A stretch of 5,317 nucleotides of DNA from Sphingomonadaceae bacterium (GTDB taxonomy: Bacteria > Pseudomonadota > Alphaproteobacteria > Sphingomonadales > Sphingomonadaceae), in NCBI GenBank assembly GCA_947446935.1, contig CANFIV010000137.1, positions 1 through 5,317 of the forward strand, given 5' to 3'. A program made the translations under genes and the position numbers. This document shows positions 1-5,317 of this stretch, piece after piece; the stretch's first letter is position 1; each line of letters begins with the position of its first letter. Below the pieces are notes generated by a model. That model was not told the origin of the DNA, made no database searches, and saw only the letters and a list, made by a program, of their open reading frames with translations.

Positions 1-100
1 CCTCAATCAGCCGCGCCCGCGTGGCCGCGCTCTTAGTGGCCTGCAGGGTGGGGGCGGCCGAACCGGCCGATTTGGTCGTGTGTGCTACGCTGAACGCCAT
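1..100 (-). CDS. Partial N-terminus of a TetR-like transcriptional regulator (divergent)
   Basis: The minus strand reads an open frame from an ATG at 100-98 to the left edge, giving 33 complete codons. The product starts MAFSVAHTTKSAG, has a short Ala/Ser/Thr-rich leader, and then reads ATKSAATRARLIE. The basic-residue-then-R-x-R-L-I-E pattern is the usual beginning of helix 1 of a TetR/AcrR DNA-binding domain. The helix-turn-helix itself would lie beyond the window, so the family call rests on this short stretch and on position. An AGGA lies four bases before the ATG on the minus strand and a GAGG lies further upstream. The gene is divergent from the first SDR, and the shared intergenic region holds a palindrome, the classic arrangement for an autoregulating repressor of a catabolic cluster. 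A different regulator with a similar N-terminus remains possible. Confidence 0.6.
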   Translation of the reverse strand, partial: MAFSVAHTTKSAGSAAPTLQATKSAATRARLIE

Positions 101-137
101 GCGGTCCTGGGCCTCGCTTCCAAAAGACAGAGCGTAT

Positions 138-160
138 AAAAGACAATCATGATTGTTTTT
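138..160. promoter_or_regulatory. Palindromic operator-like site 1
   Basis: A perfect 14-bp palindrome, ACAATCATGATTGT, spans 143-156. Its symmetry continues through A-run and T-run flanks over 139-160, with one mismatched pair (142/157). The site lies 3 bases upstream of a TTGACA -35-like element for the rightward SDR gene. On the minus strand it lies just upstream of a TATACG sequence (138-133) that could belong to the divergent regulator's promoter. A near-identical 23-bp sequence occurs at 995-1017, which is very unlikely by chance. The likely role is a binding site for the divergent TetR-like regulator, controlling both directions. The regulator-site pairing is inferred from position. 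Confidence 0.72.
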
Positions 161-163
161 GCT

Positions 164-193
164 TTGACAGGCAACCGATTGCAGCGCCTTAAT
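164..193 (+). promoter_or_regulatory. Putative sigma70-type promoter for the first SDR
   Basis: A perfect TTGACA (164-169) is followed after 18 bases by CTTAAT (188-193), a 4/6 match to TATAAT. Transcription would begin near 200, leaving a short leader before the ribosome binding site at 211. The operator-like palindrome ends 3 bases before the -35 box, so a bound dimer would crowd RNA polymerase. An AATAAT at 198-203 matches the -10 consensus better, but it is 28 bases from the -35 and so unlikely to pair with it. Confidence 0.45.
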
Positions 194-210
194 CACGAAT
201 AATTCTAAGC

Positions 211-216
211 AGGGAG
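211..216 (+). promoter_or_regulatory. Ribosome binding site that fixes the TTG start of the first SDR
   Basis: AGGGAG sits seven bases before a TTG codon at 224. No ATG exists at the proper N-terminus of this SDR. The TTG gives GRVAGKVALVTGGG, the normal distance from the start to the nucleotide-binding glycine motif. The only nearby alternative is a GTG three codons later, which is further from this site. Confidence 0.7.
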
Positions 217-223
217 TCGGACG

Positions 224-979
224 TTGGGAAGAGTGGCAGGAAAGGTTGCGCTGGTCACCGGAGGCGGGTCTGGTCTGGGCAAGGCAGATTGCCTGATGCT
301 GGCAGCAGAAGGCGCAATGGTCGTCGTCAGCGATATCAACCTTGATGCCGCGCAGGCCGTGGCCGATGAGATCGGCGCGAACGCAATGGCGCTGAAGCAC
401 GATGTTTCTTCGGAAAGCGAATGGCAGGCGGCCATTGCAGCGACTGAAGCACGGTTCGGCGGGCTCAACGTGCTCGTCAACAACGCCGGGATTGTCGTGA
501 TCGCCGACCCTGAAGAGACCACGCTCGAACAGTTCCGCAAGGCCAATTCGGTAATGTCCGAAGGCGTGTTCCTTGGTTGCAAATATGCCATTCCGCTCAT
601 GGCACGCTCGGGCGGCGGGTCGATCATCAACATGTCGTCGACCGCCAGCCACCTCGGTTATCCGGTGTTCTTCGCCTATTCGGCGGCCAAGGGCGCGGTG
701 CGGGCGATGACAAAGTCGATCGCGATTCACTGTCAGGCCAAGGGCTATGGCATCCGCTGCAATTCGGTGCATCCCGCCTCGATCGAAACGCCGATGATCC
801 AGTTTGCTGAAGGCCGCGAAGGCTCAGAAGCGGCCATTCCGGACGGTGTCCTGCCGGCCGGTGCAGTCGGCGCGCCCAAGGATGTCGCGTCGCTGGTGCT
901 GTACCTCGCCTCGGACGAATCGCGCTTCGTCAACGGGACCGAGATCCTGATCGACAACGCGCTGATCATCAGCCCGTAA
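224..979 (+). CDS. Classical SDR-family NAD-dependent alcohol/ketone oxidoreductase
   Basis: This 251-residue protein has the normal length of a classical short-chain dehydrogenase and is a soluble Rossmann-fold enzyme with no signal peptide or membrane segment. The cofactor motif T-G-G-G-S-G-L-G covers residues 12-19. D37 at the end of the second beta strand points to NAD(H) rather than NADP(H). NNAG is at 86-89. The full catalytic tetrad is present: N108, S139, Y152 (YSAAK) and K156, with the same numbering as the 3alpha/20beta-hydroxysteroid dehydrogenase type. The C-terminus reads NGTEILIDNALIISP, where most relatives have a D-G-G near the end, so the last segment is slightly unusual. It starts at TTG. 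It has its own promoter and palindrome upstream, and 169 bases separate it from the next gene, so it is probably a separate transcription unit. The reaction is oxidation of a secondary alcohol or reduction of a ketone. The substrate is unknown, and a hydroxysteroid, terpenoid or cyclic alcohol would all fit. Confidence 0.93.
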   Translation: MGRVAGKVALVTGGGSGLGKADCLMLAAEGAMVVVSDINLDAAQAVADEIGANAMALKHDVSSESEWQAAIAATEARFGGLNVLVNNAGIVVIADPEETTLEQFRKANSVMSEGVFLGCKYAIPLMARSGGGSIINMSSTASHLGYPVFFAYSAAKGAVRAMTKSIAIHCQAKGYGIRCNSVHPASIETPMIQFAEGREGSEAAIPDGVLPAGAVGAPKDVASLVLYLASDESRFVNGTEILIDNALIISP

Positions 980-994
980 GCCATACTTCCATAA

Positions 995-1017
995 AAAAGA
1001 CATTCATGATTGTTTTT
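995..1017. promoter_or_regulatory. Palindromic operator-like site 2
   Basis: This 23-bp sequence differs from the one at 138-160 at a single base (T at 1003 instead of A at 146). The core is ACATTCATGATTGT, so the symmetry of site 1 is kept apart from one extra mismatched pair (1003/1010). It begins 15 bases after the first SDR's stop codon and ends 131 bases before the second SDR. It therefore looks like the operator of a second promoter driving the SDR-Rieske-E1 operon. A weak TTGCGG (1019-1024) follows it, but I could not find a convincing -10 partner, so the exact promoter is not called. Confidence 0.68.
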
Positions 1018-1148
1018 ATTGCGGACGAATTCGAATTGGTTCAGGGACGGGCCGAGGCGCCGGAGCTTTGCTGTTGGCACACCGTGCAGGCATAAGCCAC
1101 GCAGACCTGAACGCAGCCCTGATCTTTGCCGGGGCATAGGAGAGCAGC

Positions 1149-1910
1149 ATGGACCTTGGTTTGACTGGCAAGAAGGCGATCATCGTCGGTGCCGCGCGCG
1201 GCATCGGCATGGCAGTGGCGGAGATCCTTGCCCGTGAAGGCTGCGATCTGGCGATCACGGCGCGTTCGGAAGACGGCGTGAAGGATGCCGTCGCCAATTT
1301 GCGGAAGTACGGCACCAAGGTCATCGGCTCGGCGGTCAACGTGAAGAAGGCCGATGACTACAAGACTTGGCTGGCCGAGACGATCGATGAGCTGGGCGGG
1401 TGCGATATCCTGATCCCGATCTCGTCCTCGGGCGGCGGCATGGGCAGTGAGAAATACTGGCACAACGCCTTCGAAGTTGACGTGATGGGCCCGGTCCGTG
1501 CGGTTGAAGCAGTGCTGCCAGGCATGACCGAGCGCAAGACCGGCTCGATCGTGCTGATCGCCACCACCTCGGCCGGTGAGGCCATGGGCGGTCCGCAAGC
1601 GTATAACGCGATGAAAGCCTCGCTCATCACGTGGGGCAAGCAGCTTGCGCTCGCTCACGGCAAGGACGGCATCCGCGTCAACGTTGTCTCCCCCGGACCG
1701 GTCGAATTCGAGGGCGGGAACTGGGACATGATCAAGGGCACGATGGAAAAGTTCTACACCAACACCTTGCGCCAGCAGCCGCAGGGCCGGCTGGGTACGC
1801 CCGAGGAAATCGCCCGTGCGATCGCCTTCCTTGCGAGCCCGGCAGCCAGCTGGTGCAACGGATCGCACCTCGTGGTCGACGGCGGCTACACCAACCGCAC
1901 GCACTTCTGA
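1149..1910 (+). CDS. Atypical SDR-family oxidoreductase (probably NADP-type)
   Basis: This 253-residue SDR starts at ATG with AGGAGAG (1138-1144) in front. The nucleotide-binding motif is V-G-A-A-R-G-I-G at residues 13-20, with V13 replacing the usual Thr. R39 in TARS suggests NADP(H) preference. Y152 and K156 (YNAMK) are present. Other family positions are altered: the NNAG segment is P-I-S-S (90-93), the tetrad Asn position carries D111, and the catalytic Ser position, 13 residues before the Tyr, carries T139 in a TTS run. The C-terminus is the common form, GSHLVVDGGY. It heads the operon, with 29 bases to the Rieske gene. It probably acts on an alcohol or ketone intermediate of the same pathway. 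Thr can stand in for Ser in some SDRs, so it is probably active, but a changed or reduced chemistry is possible. The substrate is unknown. Confidence 0.9.
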   Translation: MDLGLTGKKAIIVGAARGIGMAVAEILAREGCDLAITARSEDGVKDAVANLRKYGTKVIGSAVNVKKADDYKTWLAETIDELGGCDILIPISSSGGGMGSEKYWHNAFEVDVMGPVRAVEAVLPGMTERKTGSIVLIATTSAGEAMGGPQAYNAMKASLITWGKQLALAHGKDGIRVNVVSPGPVEFEGGNWDMIKGTMEKFYTNTLRQQPQGRLGTPEEIARAIAFLASPAASWCNGSHLVVDGGYTNRTHF

Positions 1911-1939
1911 TCGGCGAGCCAAGGGACAGGCATCAGGTC

Positions 1940-3295
1940 ATGGACGTCAAGCGCAAGGTCGATATCATCCGGGTCAATCCGCAAGATTGGCCAAACGGCA
2001 CGCCTGCGGGCAAAGCCGAGGATCCCGATCACGGCCACGACATCATCCCCGCCGAACGCTATTTCTCGCCCGACTACATGGCGCTGGAATGGGAGCGGGT
2101 CTGGACCAAGGTATGGCTGCTGGCCGGCCGATCTGATGATCTGAAGGTCGAAGGAGACTACATCTGCACCGATATCGGCAAGGAATCGGTGCTGATTGTG
2201 CGGCAGAGCGATGGTTCGCTGCGCGCGTTTCCCAATGTCTGCCTGCACCGCGGCAACCGGCTGCGCCCCGAGGGACTTGGCAACACCGCTGAATTCCGCT
2301 GTATGTACCACCACTGGGCCTATGGGCTCGACGGCGCGATCACGCGCATCCCGGATCTCGGCAGCTTCCCGCAAGGCGGCCCGCCAGAGGGTCGCCTGCC
2401 TTCCCTGCCCACCGGCGAGTGGGGCGGGTTTGTTTGGTTCTCGCTCAATCCGGATGTCGAGCCACTGGCCGATTATCTGGGCATGATCCCCGCGCATCTC
2501 GATCCCTATCACTTCGAGCGGATGGCGTGGAAGCGCGACATCACCGTCGAATGGGATTGCAACTGGAAGGCCTCGATGGATGCGTTCCACGAGAACTACC
2601 ACGTGCAGGGCATCCACCCGCAGCTCCAGTGGTATCTCGACGACGTCAACGTCCAGATCGACTGCTACGACAAGCATTCGCGCTATCTTGTGCCCTTCGC
2701 GACGGTCAGCCCGCGCGTCGCTCTGCCCTCCTCTATCCCGCCGGCTATCGATCACATGATGCGCCATGCGGGGATGGACCCGGCTGAATACGAAGGCCGC
2801 GTTTCAGACATCCGGCTCGATCTGCAGCGCTTTATCCGCGCCAATGCATCCGCGCAGGGCAAAGACTTTTCCGAGCTCAACGATGATCAGCTGACCGACG
2901 ACTACCACTATTCGATTTTTCCGAACGTCTCGATGAACATCCATGCCGAAGACATCATGATGTTCCGCCAGCGCCCGCACCCCACTGACCCGGGCAAGAT
3001 GCTCTACGATCTGTGGATGTTCGAGCTGGTGCCAGACGGCGAAGAGTGGCCCGCACGAGTGCGTCATCAGCATTTCAAGCATGGCGACAAGTCCCTTGGC
3101 CAAGTACTTGATCAAGACGCGTTCAATTTGCCGACCGTGCAGAAGGGCATGCAGTCAAGCGCCTTCAAGGGCCTGTGGCTGAGCGATCAGGAACTGCGAA
3201 TCCGCCATTTCCACCACGTTCTCGACCAATACATCGGCGGCGCGCGCGCCGCGCAGGCAGACAACAAGCAGCTAGGGGACAACGAGTGCAACTGA
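1940..3295 (+). CDS. Rieske non-heme iron oxygenase, alpha (catalytic) subunit
   Basis: This 451-residue cytoplasmic protein matches ring-hydroxylating oxygenase alpha subunits in length and layout. The N-terminal Rieske domain (about 40-165) binds a 2Fe-2S cluster through C101-L-H103 and, 17 residues on, C121-M-Y-H124. The catalytic domain follows, with NWK at 208-210 and mononuclear iron ligands H221 and H226. The likely acidic third ligand is D393, in a VLDQD context before a Q-x-G segment. The residue that bridges the two iron centres is normally Asp but aligns with E218 here (H-E-N-Y-H). Glu at this position is known from carnitine oxygenase CntA and related enzymes. The ATG start at 1940 follows an ACAGG at 1926-1930. 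The frame stays open upstream, but that part overlaps the SDR. The stop overlaps the next gene by ten bases. No beta subunit, ferredoxin or reductase gene is visible. The reaction is an O2-dependent hydroxylation, either monooxygenation or cis-dihydroxylation. The substrate is unknown. Confidence 0.92.
   Translation: MDVKRKVDIIRVNPQDWPNGTPAGKAEDPDHGHDIIPAERYFSPDYMALEWERVWTKVWLLAGRSDDLKVEGDYICTDIGKESVLIVRQSDGSLRAFPNVCLHRGNRLRPEGLGNTAEFRCMYHHWAYGLDGAITRIPDLGSFPQGGPPEGRLPSLPTGEWGGFVWFSLNPDVEPLADYLGMIPAHLDPYHFERMAWKRDITVEWDCNWKASMDAFHENYHVQGIHPQLQWYLDDVNVQIDCYDKHSRYLVPFATVSPRVALPSSIPPAIDHMMRHAGMDPAEYEGRVSDIRLDLQRFIRANASAQGKDFSELNDDQLTDDYHYSIFPNVSMNIHAEDIMMFRQRPHPTDPGKMLYDLWMFELVPDGEEWPARVRHQHFKHGDKSLGQVLDQDAFNLPTVQKGMQSSAFKGLWLSDQELRIRHFHHVLDQYIGGARAAQADNKQLGDNECN
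3274..3279 (+). promoter_or_regulatory. Ribosome binding site that fixes the GTG start of E1 alpha
   Basis: AGGGGA inside the end of the Rieske gene lies six bases before GTG at 3286. This GTG yields VQLSRDQLLRAYRQM, matching the normal N-terminus of E1 alpha proteins. The frame is open back to an ATG at 3175, but that extension is Arg/Pro-rich, lies fully inside the Rieske gene and has no family counterpart. Confidence 0.72.
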
Positions 3296-4257
3296 GCCGC
3301 GACCAATTGCTGCGCGCCTATCGCCAAATGGTGGTGATCCGCATGTTCGAGGAACGGCTGCACGCCGAAATCATGACTGGCGAAATTGCCGGGTTCACGC
3401 ACCTCTATTGCGGACAGGAAGCCGCTGCAGTGGGCGTGTGCGAGCATCTGGGCCACGATGATTTCATTGTCTCGACCCATCGCGGCCACGGCCACTGCAT
3501 CGCCAAGGGCTGCGATGTGAAGGGCATGATGAAGGAGATATATGGCCGCGCCGACGGGCTCTGCAAAGGCAAGGCCGGATCGATGCATATCGCCGACGTC
3601 TCGGTCGGCATGCTGGGTGCCAACGGCATTGTCGGCGCGGGCGCGCCGCAAGCGGTGGGCGCGGCGCTCGCTGCCAAGCTCGACGGCAAGGGCAAGGTCG
3701 CCATCGGCTTTTCCGGCGACGGCGCGTGCAACCAGGGCACCACGTTCGAGGCGATGAACATGGCGGTCGTCACCAAGGCACCGTGCATCTTCGTATTCGA
3801 AAACAACCACTATTCCGAGCACACCGGTTTCGAATATGCCGTCGGCACCAATCGCGATATCGCCAGCCGCGCCGAGGCCTTTGGCATGAAAGTGTGGCGC
3901 GCCAACGGCAGCGACTTCTTCGACACCTATGAAACGATGGCCGACCTGCTCGCCTATGTGCGCGCGGGCAATGGTCCCGCCGCGATCGAACTCGATACCG
4001 AGCGCTTCTACGGCCACTTCGAGGGTGATCCGCAGCGCTATCGTGGCCCCGGCGAAGTCGAACGGCTGCGCAAGGATCGCGATTGCCTCGTTGCCTTCCG
4101 TCAGAAGGTGGAAGCCTCCGGCGTGCTGGAAATCGCCGCGCTCGATGCAATCGACGCCGAAGTCGCCATTCTGATTGATGAGGCCGTGGCCGAAGCCCGC
4201 GCTGCGCCGGCCCCGGCCCTGTCGGAAGTCACCACCGACGTTTACGTCAGCTACTGA
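3286..4257 (+). CDS. E1 alpha subunit of a ThDP-dependent acetoin/2-oxoacid dehydrogenase complex
   Basis: This is the alpha half of the E1 component, which with E1 beta uses thiamine diphosphate and Mg2+ to cleave a 2-oxoacid or an acyloin and pass the acyl group to lipoyl-E2. It has 323 residues, typical for AcoA-like subunits. H-R-G-H-G-H is at 65-70. The segment around 86-102 (YGR..G.CKGKAGSMHI) and LGANGIVG at 110-117 are hallmarks of the acetoin dehydrogenase / PDH E1 alpha family. The ThDP motif starts at G144-D-G146 and ends at N173-N174. Wording around these motifs is closer to acetoin dehydrogenase than to housekeeping pyruvate dehydrogenase. Translation starts at GTG, overlapping the Rieske stop by ten bases, which implies translational coupling. 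E1 beta follows after 16 bases. Substrate specificity cannot be read from the motifs. Sitting with an oxygenase and SDRs, a catabolic intermediate is more likely than pyruvate. Confidence 0.92.
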   Translation: MQLSRDQLLRAYRQMVVIRMFEERLHAEIMTGEIAGFTHLYCGQEAAAVGVCEHLGHDDFIVSTHRGHGHCIAKGCDVKGMMKEIYGRADGLCKGKAGSMHIADVSVGMLGANGIVGAGAPQAVGAALAAKLDGKGKVAIGFSGDGACNQGTTFEAMNMAVVTKAPCIFVFENNHYSEHTGFEYAVGTNRDIASRAEAFGMKVWRANGSDFFDTYETMADLLAYVRAGNGPAAIELDTERFYGHFEGDPQRYRGPGEVERLRKDRDCLVAFRQKVEASGVLEIAALDAIDAEVAILIDEAVAEARAAPAPALSEVTTDVYVSY

Positions 4258-4273
4258 TAAGGACCTGCGGAAA

Positions 4274-5284
4274 ATGGCCGTGATGACGATCCGCGATGCG
4301 ATCAATCAGACGATCCATGACGAGATGGAACGCAATGCCGATGTGGTGGTGCTGGGCGAGGATATCGTCGGCGGCAACGGCACAGCTGGTGGGCCCGAAG
4401 CCATCGGCGGCATCTGGGGTGCGACCACTGGGCTCTATGCCAAGTTTGGTGCGAACCGGGTCATCGATACGCCGATTTCCGAAAGCGCCATCATCGGTGC
4501 GGCGGCGGGCCTCGCGCTTGCCGGCAAACGTCCGATCGCGGAACTGATGTTTGCCGACTTTGTTGGCGTAAGCCTTGACCAGCTGTGGAACCAGATGGCC
4601 AAGTTCCGCTATATGTTCGGCGGCAAGACCACCTGCCCCGCAGTTGTGCGCCTGATTTACGGCGCGGGCATGAGCGCGGCGGCGCAACACAGCCAGTCGG
4701 TCTATGCGATGATGACCTCGATCCCAGGGCTCAAGGTCGTGCTGCCGACCACGCCCGCCGATGCCAAGGGCCTGCTCACCGAAGCGTTGCGCGGCGATGA
4801 CCCGGTGATGTTCTTCGAACACAAGGCGATGTTCGGGATCAAGGGCGAAGTGCCTGATGGTGAATACCGCGTGCCCTTTGGTCAGGCGCGGATGGCGCGC
4901 GAGGGCGGCGACATCTCGATCGTCACGTGCGGACGGATGGTCAAATTTGCCGAAAAGGCGGCAGACAACCTCGCCAAGGACGGGATCGGCTGCGACGTGA
5001 TCGATCTGCGCACGACCAGCCCGATGGACGAGGAAGCAATCCTCGATTCGGTTGAAGCGACCGGCCGCATTGTGATCGCGGATGAGAGCACACCGCGCTG
5101 CAGCTTGGCATCCGATATCGCCGGGCTCGTCGCCAGCCGTGCCTTTACGTCGCTCAAGGCCCCGATCGAGATGGTCACCGCGCCGCATGCGCCGGTACCT
5201 TTCGCGCGCGAGCTGGAAGCGGCTTGGCTGCCCTCCCCCGCCACCATCGAAGCCGCGGCGCGCCGCACCCTGGCGTTCCGGTAA
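4274..5284 (+). CDS. E1 beta subunit of a ThDP-dependent acetoin/2-oxoacid dehydrogenase complex
   Basis: This is the partner of the preceding E1 alpha; the two form the alpha2beta2 E1 heterotetramer. At 336 residues it has the usual length. LGEDI at 27-31 and DTPISE at 65-70 (E70) are the conserved acidic segments near the thiamine ring. ELMFADFVGVSLDQ (90-103), KFRYMFGGK (110-118) and AAQHSQ (136-141, with H139) follow the AcoB-type pattern closely, as does FFEHKAMF later on. The C-terminal transketolase-like domain (about 210-330) contains the expected D-V-I-D-L-R-T segment. The ATG at 4274 has AAGGA ten bases upstream (4259-4263). An in-frame ATG three codons later is possible but further from that site. 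The next gene starts 11 bases after the stop. No missing key residue is seen. As for E1 alpha, the acyl substrate is unknown. Confidence 0.92.
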   Translation: MAVMTIRDAINQTIHDEMERNADVVVLGEDIVGGNGTAGGPEAIGGIWGATTGLYAKFGANRVIDTPISESAIIGAAAGLALAGKRPIAELMFADFVGVSLDQLWNQMAKFRYMFGGKTTCPAVVRLIYGAGMSAAAQHSQSVYAMMTSIPGLKVVLPTTPADAKGLLTEALRGDDPVMFFEHKAMFGIKGEVPDGEYRVPFGQARMAREGGDISIVTCGRMVKFAEKAADNLAKDGIGCDVIDLRTTSPMDEEAILDSVEATGRIVIADESTPRCSLASDIAGLVASRAFTSLKAPIEMVTAPHAPVPFARELEAAWLPSPATIEAAARRTLAFR

Positions 5285-5295
5285 AGGCAAGATCC

Positions 5296-5317
5296 ATGGC
5301 CAATCTAAAGGCTTTCA
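5296..5317 (+). CDS. Start of the next operon gene, probably the E2 acyltransferase (partial)
   Basis: An ATG at 5296 has AAAGG (5283-5287) eight bases upstream. It opens a frame reading MANLKAF up to the window edge. In acetoin-type clusters the gene after E1 beta normally encodes the lipoyl-bearing dihydrolipoamide acyltransferase, whose lipoyl domain begins a few residues from the N-terminus. Seven codons cannot prove this; the call rests on gene order. Confidence 0.55.

Noticed and set aside
995..1017. The second palindrome as a rho-independent terminator for the first SDR
   Set aside because: It is followed by a T run, but the stem is short, AT-rich, has no loop and carries mismatches. 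A nearly identical copy sits upstream of a promoter, which fits an operator better. A minor termination effect is not excluded.
1041..1922. A long open frame on the minus strand opposite the second SDR
   Set aside because: It is antisense to a clear SDR, its product is Arg/His/Asp-rich with no recognisable fold, and such frames are expected opposite GC-rich genes.
1631..1939. An upstream extension of the Rieske frame by 103 codons
   Set aside because: It overlaps the end of the second SDR in another frame, its Arg/Pro-rich translation is unlike Rieske N-termini, and the ATG at 1940 gives a normal length.
3241..3256. A CG-alternating run near the end of the Rieske gene
   Set aside because: It encodes a Gly-Gly-Ala-Arg-Ala-Ala stretch with preferred GC-rich codons and shows no repeat or site structure beyond base composition.
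4175..4273. An upstream extension of the E1 beta frame by 33 codons
   Set aside because: It lies inside the end of E1 alpha, and its Arg/Pro-rich translation has no counterpart in the family. The ATG at 4274 has a binding site and the expected N-terminus.
3187..4305. A 372-codon minus-strand open frame opposite E1 alpha
   Set aside because: It mirrors the codon bias of E1 alpha, has low-complexity composition and shows no family motifs. The plus strand carries the ThDP motif and related signatures.
4247..5290. A 347-codon minus-strand open frame opposite E1 beta
   Set aside because: It is a shadow of E1 beta, rich in Arg, His and Asp, with no recognisable domain.

Overview
The window comes from a GC-rich alphaproteobacterium. 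The strong G/C bias at third codon positions, the compact gene spacing and the style of the catabolic enzymes look most like Sphingomonadales (Novosphingobium or Sphingobium type). That placement is an impression from the sequence, not the result of a search. There is no sign of a mobile element, tRNA, rRNA or CRISPR array. The window looks like part of a chromosomal or megaplasmid catabolic cluster.

Layout, left to right: (1) bases 1-100, minus strand, hold the first 33 codons of a gene whose N-terminus looks like a TetR-family regulator. (2) Bases 101-223 are a divergent intergenic region with a palindromic operator-like site and a plausible sigma70-type promoter. (3) Bases 224-979 encode a classical NAD-type short-chain dehydrogenase/reductase (SDR). 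(4) Bases 980-1148 are an intergenic gap carrying a second, almost identical copy of the palindrome. (5) From 1149 to the right edge runs one tightly packed plus-strand operon: a second, atypical SDR; a Rieske-type non-heme iron oxygenase alpha subunit; the E1 alpha and E1 beta subunits of an acetoin-dehydrogenase-like, thiamine-diphosphate-dependent 2-oxoacid dehydrogenase complex; and the first seven codons of another gene, probably the E2 acyltransferase.

How the genes may work together (inference): the Rieske enzyme would hydroxylate a substrate, one or both SDRs would oxidise the alcohol to a ketone, and the E1/E2 complex would cleave the resulting alpha-hydroxyketone, diketone or 2-oxoacid to an acyl-CoA. 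The substrate cannot be read from the sequence. The two matching palindromes, one in front of each transcription unit and one of them next to the divergent regulator start, suggest that this regulator controls the whole cluster. The Rieske enzyme's redox partners and most of the regulator and E2 genes lie outside the window.
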